Part shown: positions 54,593-56,446 of the stretch, piece after piece
Layout of the letters: each line of letters begins with the position of its first letter
How positions within the stretch are numbered: position 1 is the stretch's first letter
From: Acanthaster planci
Lineage: Eukaryota; Echinodermata; Asteroidea; Valvatida; Acanthasteridae
Length of the DNA stretch: 56,446 nt
Direction: 5' to 3'
Assembly (NCBI RefSeq): GCF_001949145.1
Contig: NW_019091428.1
Location: 908,622-965,067 of the forward strand
Program-made: the position numbers and the translations under genes
The notes under the pieces: model-generated
Database searches by the model: none
What the model saw: the letters and a program-made list of their open reading frames with translations, nothing else
Told to the model about the DNA's origin: nothing

Positions 54593-54897
54593 CATAGGCC
54601 TGAAAAAGCTGTGTTTGAAATGGTTTCTTCCCCCCCCCCAAAAAAAAACCCACCAGGCTACCATTGCATGTTGCGAAAGTACAGTAGAATCTCACGTTTG
54701 ATTCTGACTTTGATTTGTCCTTGTCAGCAGTCAAAATTGAACCATTGTCTTTTGTACAGCTGTCTATTGTTAAGTGAATGTATTTTTCCTTTCTAATGTG
54801 ACCTACTTACTTGATTCTGTCAGCCTTAATTCTCATATTTATTAACCGTTTGCTGTAACCATCACATGTATATGATTCGTTTTCTCTTTTAGATTTC

Positions 54898-54905
54898 TGT
54901 AAATA
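54898..54905 (+). promoter_or_regulatory. Pumilio-type 3' UTR element
   Basis: TGTAAATA matches the PUF-protein consensus TGTANATA inside the inferred 3' UTR. An 8-bp match in 3 kb of AT-rich sequence is only weak evidence. Confidence 0.25.
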
Positions 54906-55370
54906 TAACAGTCTAGCTTTGTAACCTCTATCCTTTTTTGTAGTCCTCCCCAATGTCAGTCAATTAACACCAATGTGTTTTACTGGTTTTGTGCCGAAAC
55001 TTTTAACGAAATGAAAGCAAAAATCACACAAAGGGTGTTATCAGACAAAATACCTGAAAAAAATCCAGATGAACTAAAAACAAATCTTGATCATTAACAC
55101 TTTCGTTGGGAAGATTTGAAGGACTAGCATTTATTATCATGCATACACAATTTCAATTCAGAACTATTTGCCTATTCCCAAATGAAACCGTCAGTTGGGA
55201 AAGTAATTTTTAGCAAGTGGTCGTGTTTGAGAAAAAAAAATATGATGCAAAGGGAATTGCCCCCAAACCAAAGTGGTGTGTATAGGCCCCTCTGATTTCT
55301 GTAGGGAATTTGACAAATGGACAAAAATGATTTGCTTTTCTATGTGATCATCTGTAATTTTAACTTTAGT

Positions 55371-55376
55371 AATAAA
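55371..55376 (+). terminator. likely polyadenylation signal
   Basis: AATAAA followed within about 50 nt by a T/GT-rich tract (55424-55450, TTTCCTGTTTCTGTGTTTCC), the usual arrangement of a cleavage site. About 3.27 kb after the stop codon, and just before the diverged tandem repeat begins. Confidence 0.5.
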
Positions 55377-55529
55377 ACATTGTAAAATATTGAAGACGGA
55401 CATTTAACTAGCTGCCTCTTCATATGTTTCCTGTTTCTGTGTTTCCAGTTAATTCATTTGCAATTGTACAAGTAAGTGTAATTTCTTTCACTTTTATGAA
55501 ACTTGACAAAGAATTTTTCAAATTCATTT

Positions 55530-56446
55530 CCAGAAAGTCAGGGTAAACTCCAAGTTTGAAGTCATATGACCCAGAAATTTCCAAAAATGAAAATATAACA
55601 CCAACCCTCTGTGCTGATTTTATTTTTAAGTAAACATTTTTTTTTTCAAAATATATTAAAACGCATGGCAGACGTCTTACAGATTTTATATTTCACTTAG
55701 CTGAAAAGTTAACAGAAATGTCAAGGCCAACCCCTTGGAGTTTTTAATTTGTAGCAAAGCCCAAATTGTCCTGAAAATTAATCCATTTTAGGCCCATGGG
55801 GTTTCATCAAATGATTTATTGTCACTGGACAGGATCTGTGGTTTTTTGGGGGCCGGAAAGAGAATTCCTCGGAGTGAGTTAGTAGGTATTGTTAACGATC
55901 CAGTTAATTTGGGCTACGCCATTCGAATGTGGAGGCCGGGGTGTCCTGAGAAAAGAAACCACTTTTGTCTTAGCAGTTCATCCTGTCGGACATTACATTT
56001 TTTGGTTCAAATAAAATCTCAAGTCTGTCCCTGTCTTTCCTGTCTGTGCACGTGGCAATAGTAAAATTGTAAGGCTAACCCTCTTGAGTTTAACTTTTCA
56101 CAAAATTGAAAATTTCTTTCAGTTAATATGAATATACGGCTTTTTTTTTAGAAAGCCTTTATTTCCCCGAAAATTAATAAAAATGCAAGGTAACCCCTAT
56201 CAGATTTTAGTTTTTATGAAAAACCGAAAACTTCTCTTAAACTGAAGAAAAATGTACGGCTAACCTCTTGTACAATGTAATTTTTCACAAAATTGAAAAT
56301 GTCTAAATAAATCCTAAATTAATACAAAATATATAGCTATGCCCTTGATGATTAAAAAAAAAATTGCCCGCAGAATTTTCAGTCAAATTGACATCTACAG
56401 GCTAGCCCCTTGCAGATTTTTTCAAAATTTTCACCTGACATTTTTT
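55530..56446. repeat. diverged tandem repeat of about 65-75 bp, running off the end
   Basis: A phrase like AAGGCTAACCCTCTTGNAGTTT followed by TTTTTCACAAAATTGAAAAT recurs with variation at about 55541, 55600, 55669, 55727, 56069, 56187, 56258, 56333 and 56398. Copies are poorly conserved, interrupted at about 55830-56060, and continue past the window. Lies just after the inferred end of the gene. Confidence 0.6.

Larger units (their letters stand above)
52104..55395 (+). other. 3' UTR of the dystrophin-family gene (end inferred)
   Basis: Non-coding sequence from the stop codon to just past an AATAAA at 55371, about 3.3 kb. No further coding exon was recognised. It contains T-rich stretches, a Pumilio-type TGTAAATA, and possible earlier AATAAA words at 54562 and 54587. 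The true 3' end is inferred, not shown. Confidence 0.6.

Overview
This window is one plus-strand gene from an animal. It is the 3' half of a dystrophin-family gene (the single ancestor-like gene of vertebrate dystrophin, utrophin and DRP2). I assembled 33 coding exons from position 2284 to a TAG stop at 52101-52103. Every junction has AG/GT borders and matching phase, and together they give one unbroken frame of 5142 nt (1713 residues plus stop). The 5' half of the gene (actin-binding domain and earlier spectrin repeats) lies outside the window. Introns are AT-rich with many simple repeats and 'TACATGTA'-like words, and exons are strongly GC-rich at third codon positions. The gene organisation and the tRNA-derived SINEs suggest an invertebrate deuterostome (echinoderm, hemichordate or cephalochordate). 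I cannot choose between these from sequence alone.

Layout. 1-2283: intron or upstream sequence with no exon seen. 2284-9681: eight exons matching human DMD exons 43 to 51 (spectrin repeats R16-R20 and hinge 3). 9682-17539: a 7.9 kb intron with a 63-bp tandem repeat, a 543-base assembly gap (16545-17087) and a possible unknown in-frame cassette exon at 12955-13062. 17540-21569: exons matching human 52-55. 21570-37250: a 15.7 kb intron that carries what looks like an alternative first exon (28034-28144). It would start a short Dp116/DRP2-like isoform of about 1045 residues. 37251-52103: exons matching human 56-79, covering repeats R22-R24, the WW domain, the EF-hand region, the ZZ zinc finger and the C-terminal coiled coils. 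52104 to about 55395: 3' UTR with a good AATAAA. About 55530 to the end: a diverged tandem repeat running off the window.

How it works together. By family knowledge, the WW/EF/ZZ block binds the beta-dystroglycan tail at the membrane. The coiled coils bind dystrobrevin and recruit syntrophin, and the spectrin-repeat rod links this complex to cytoskeleton bound further upstream. Many exon lengths are identical to human DMD (lengths recalled from memory): 173, 176, 150, 118, 212, 155, 190, 173, 157, 61, 86, 158 and 137 nt, plus fused pairs whose lengths sum exactly.

The points most worth a second look are: the internal promoter/first exon with a possible DRP2-like N-terminus; a 78-bp near-identical triplication that copies an exon end together with its splice donor; the candidate cassette exon between human exon 51 and 52 equivalents; a C-terminal tail not found in vertebrate paralogues; a 57-bp palindromic element with telomere-like ends present twice; and several MITE/foldback and SINE elements.
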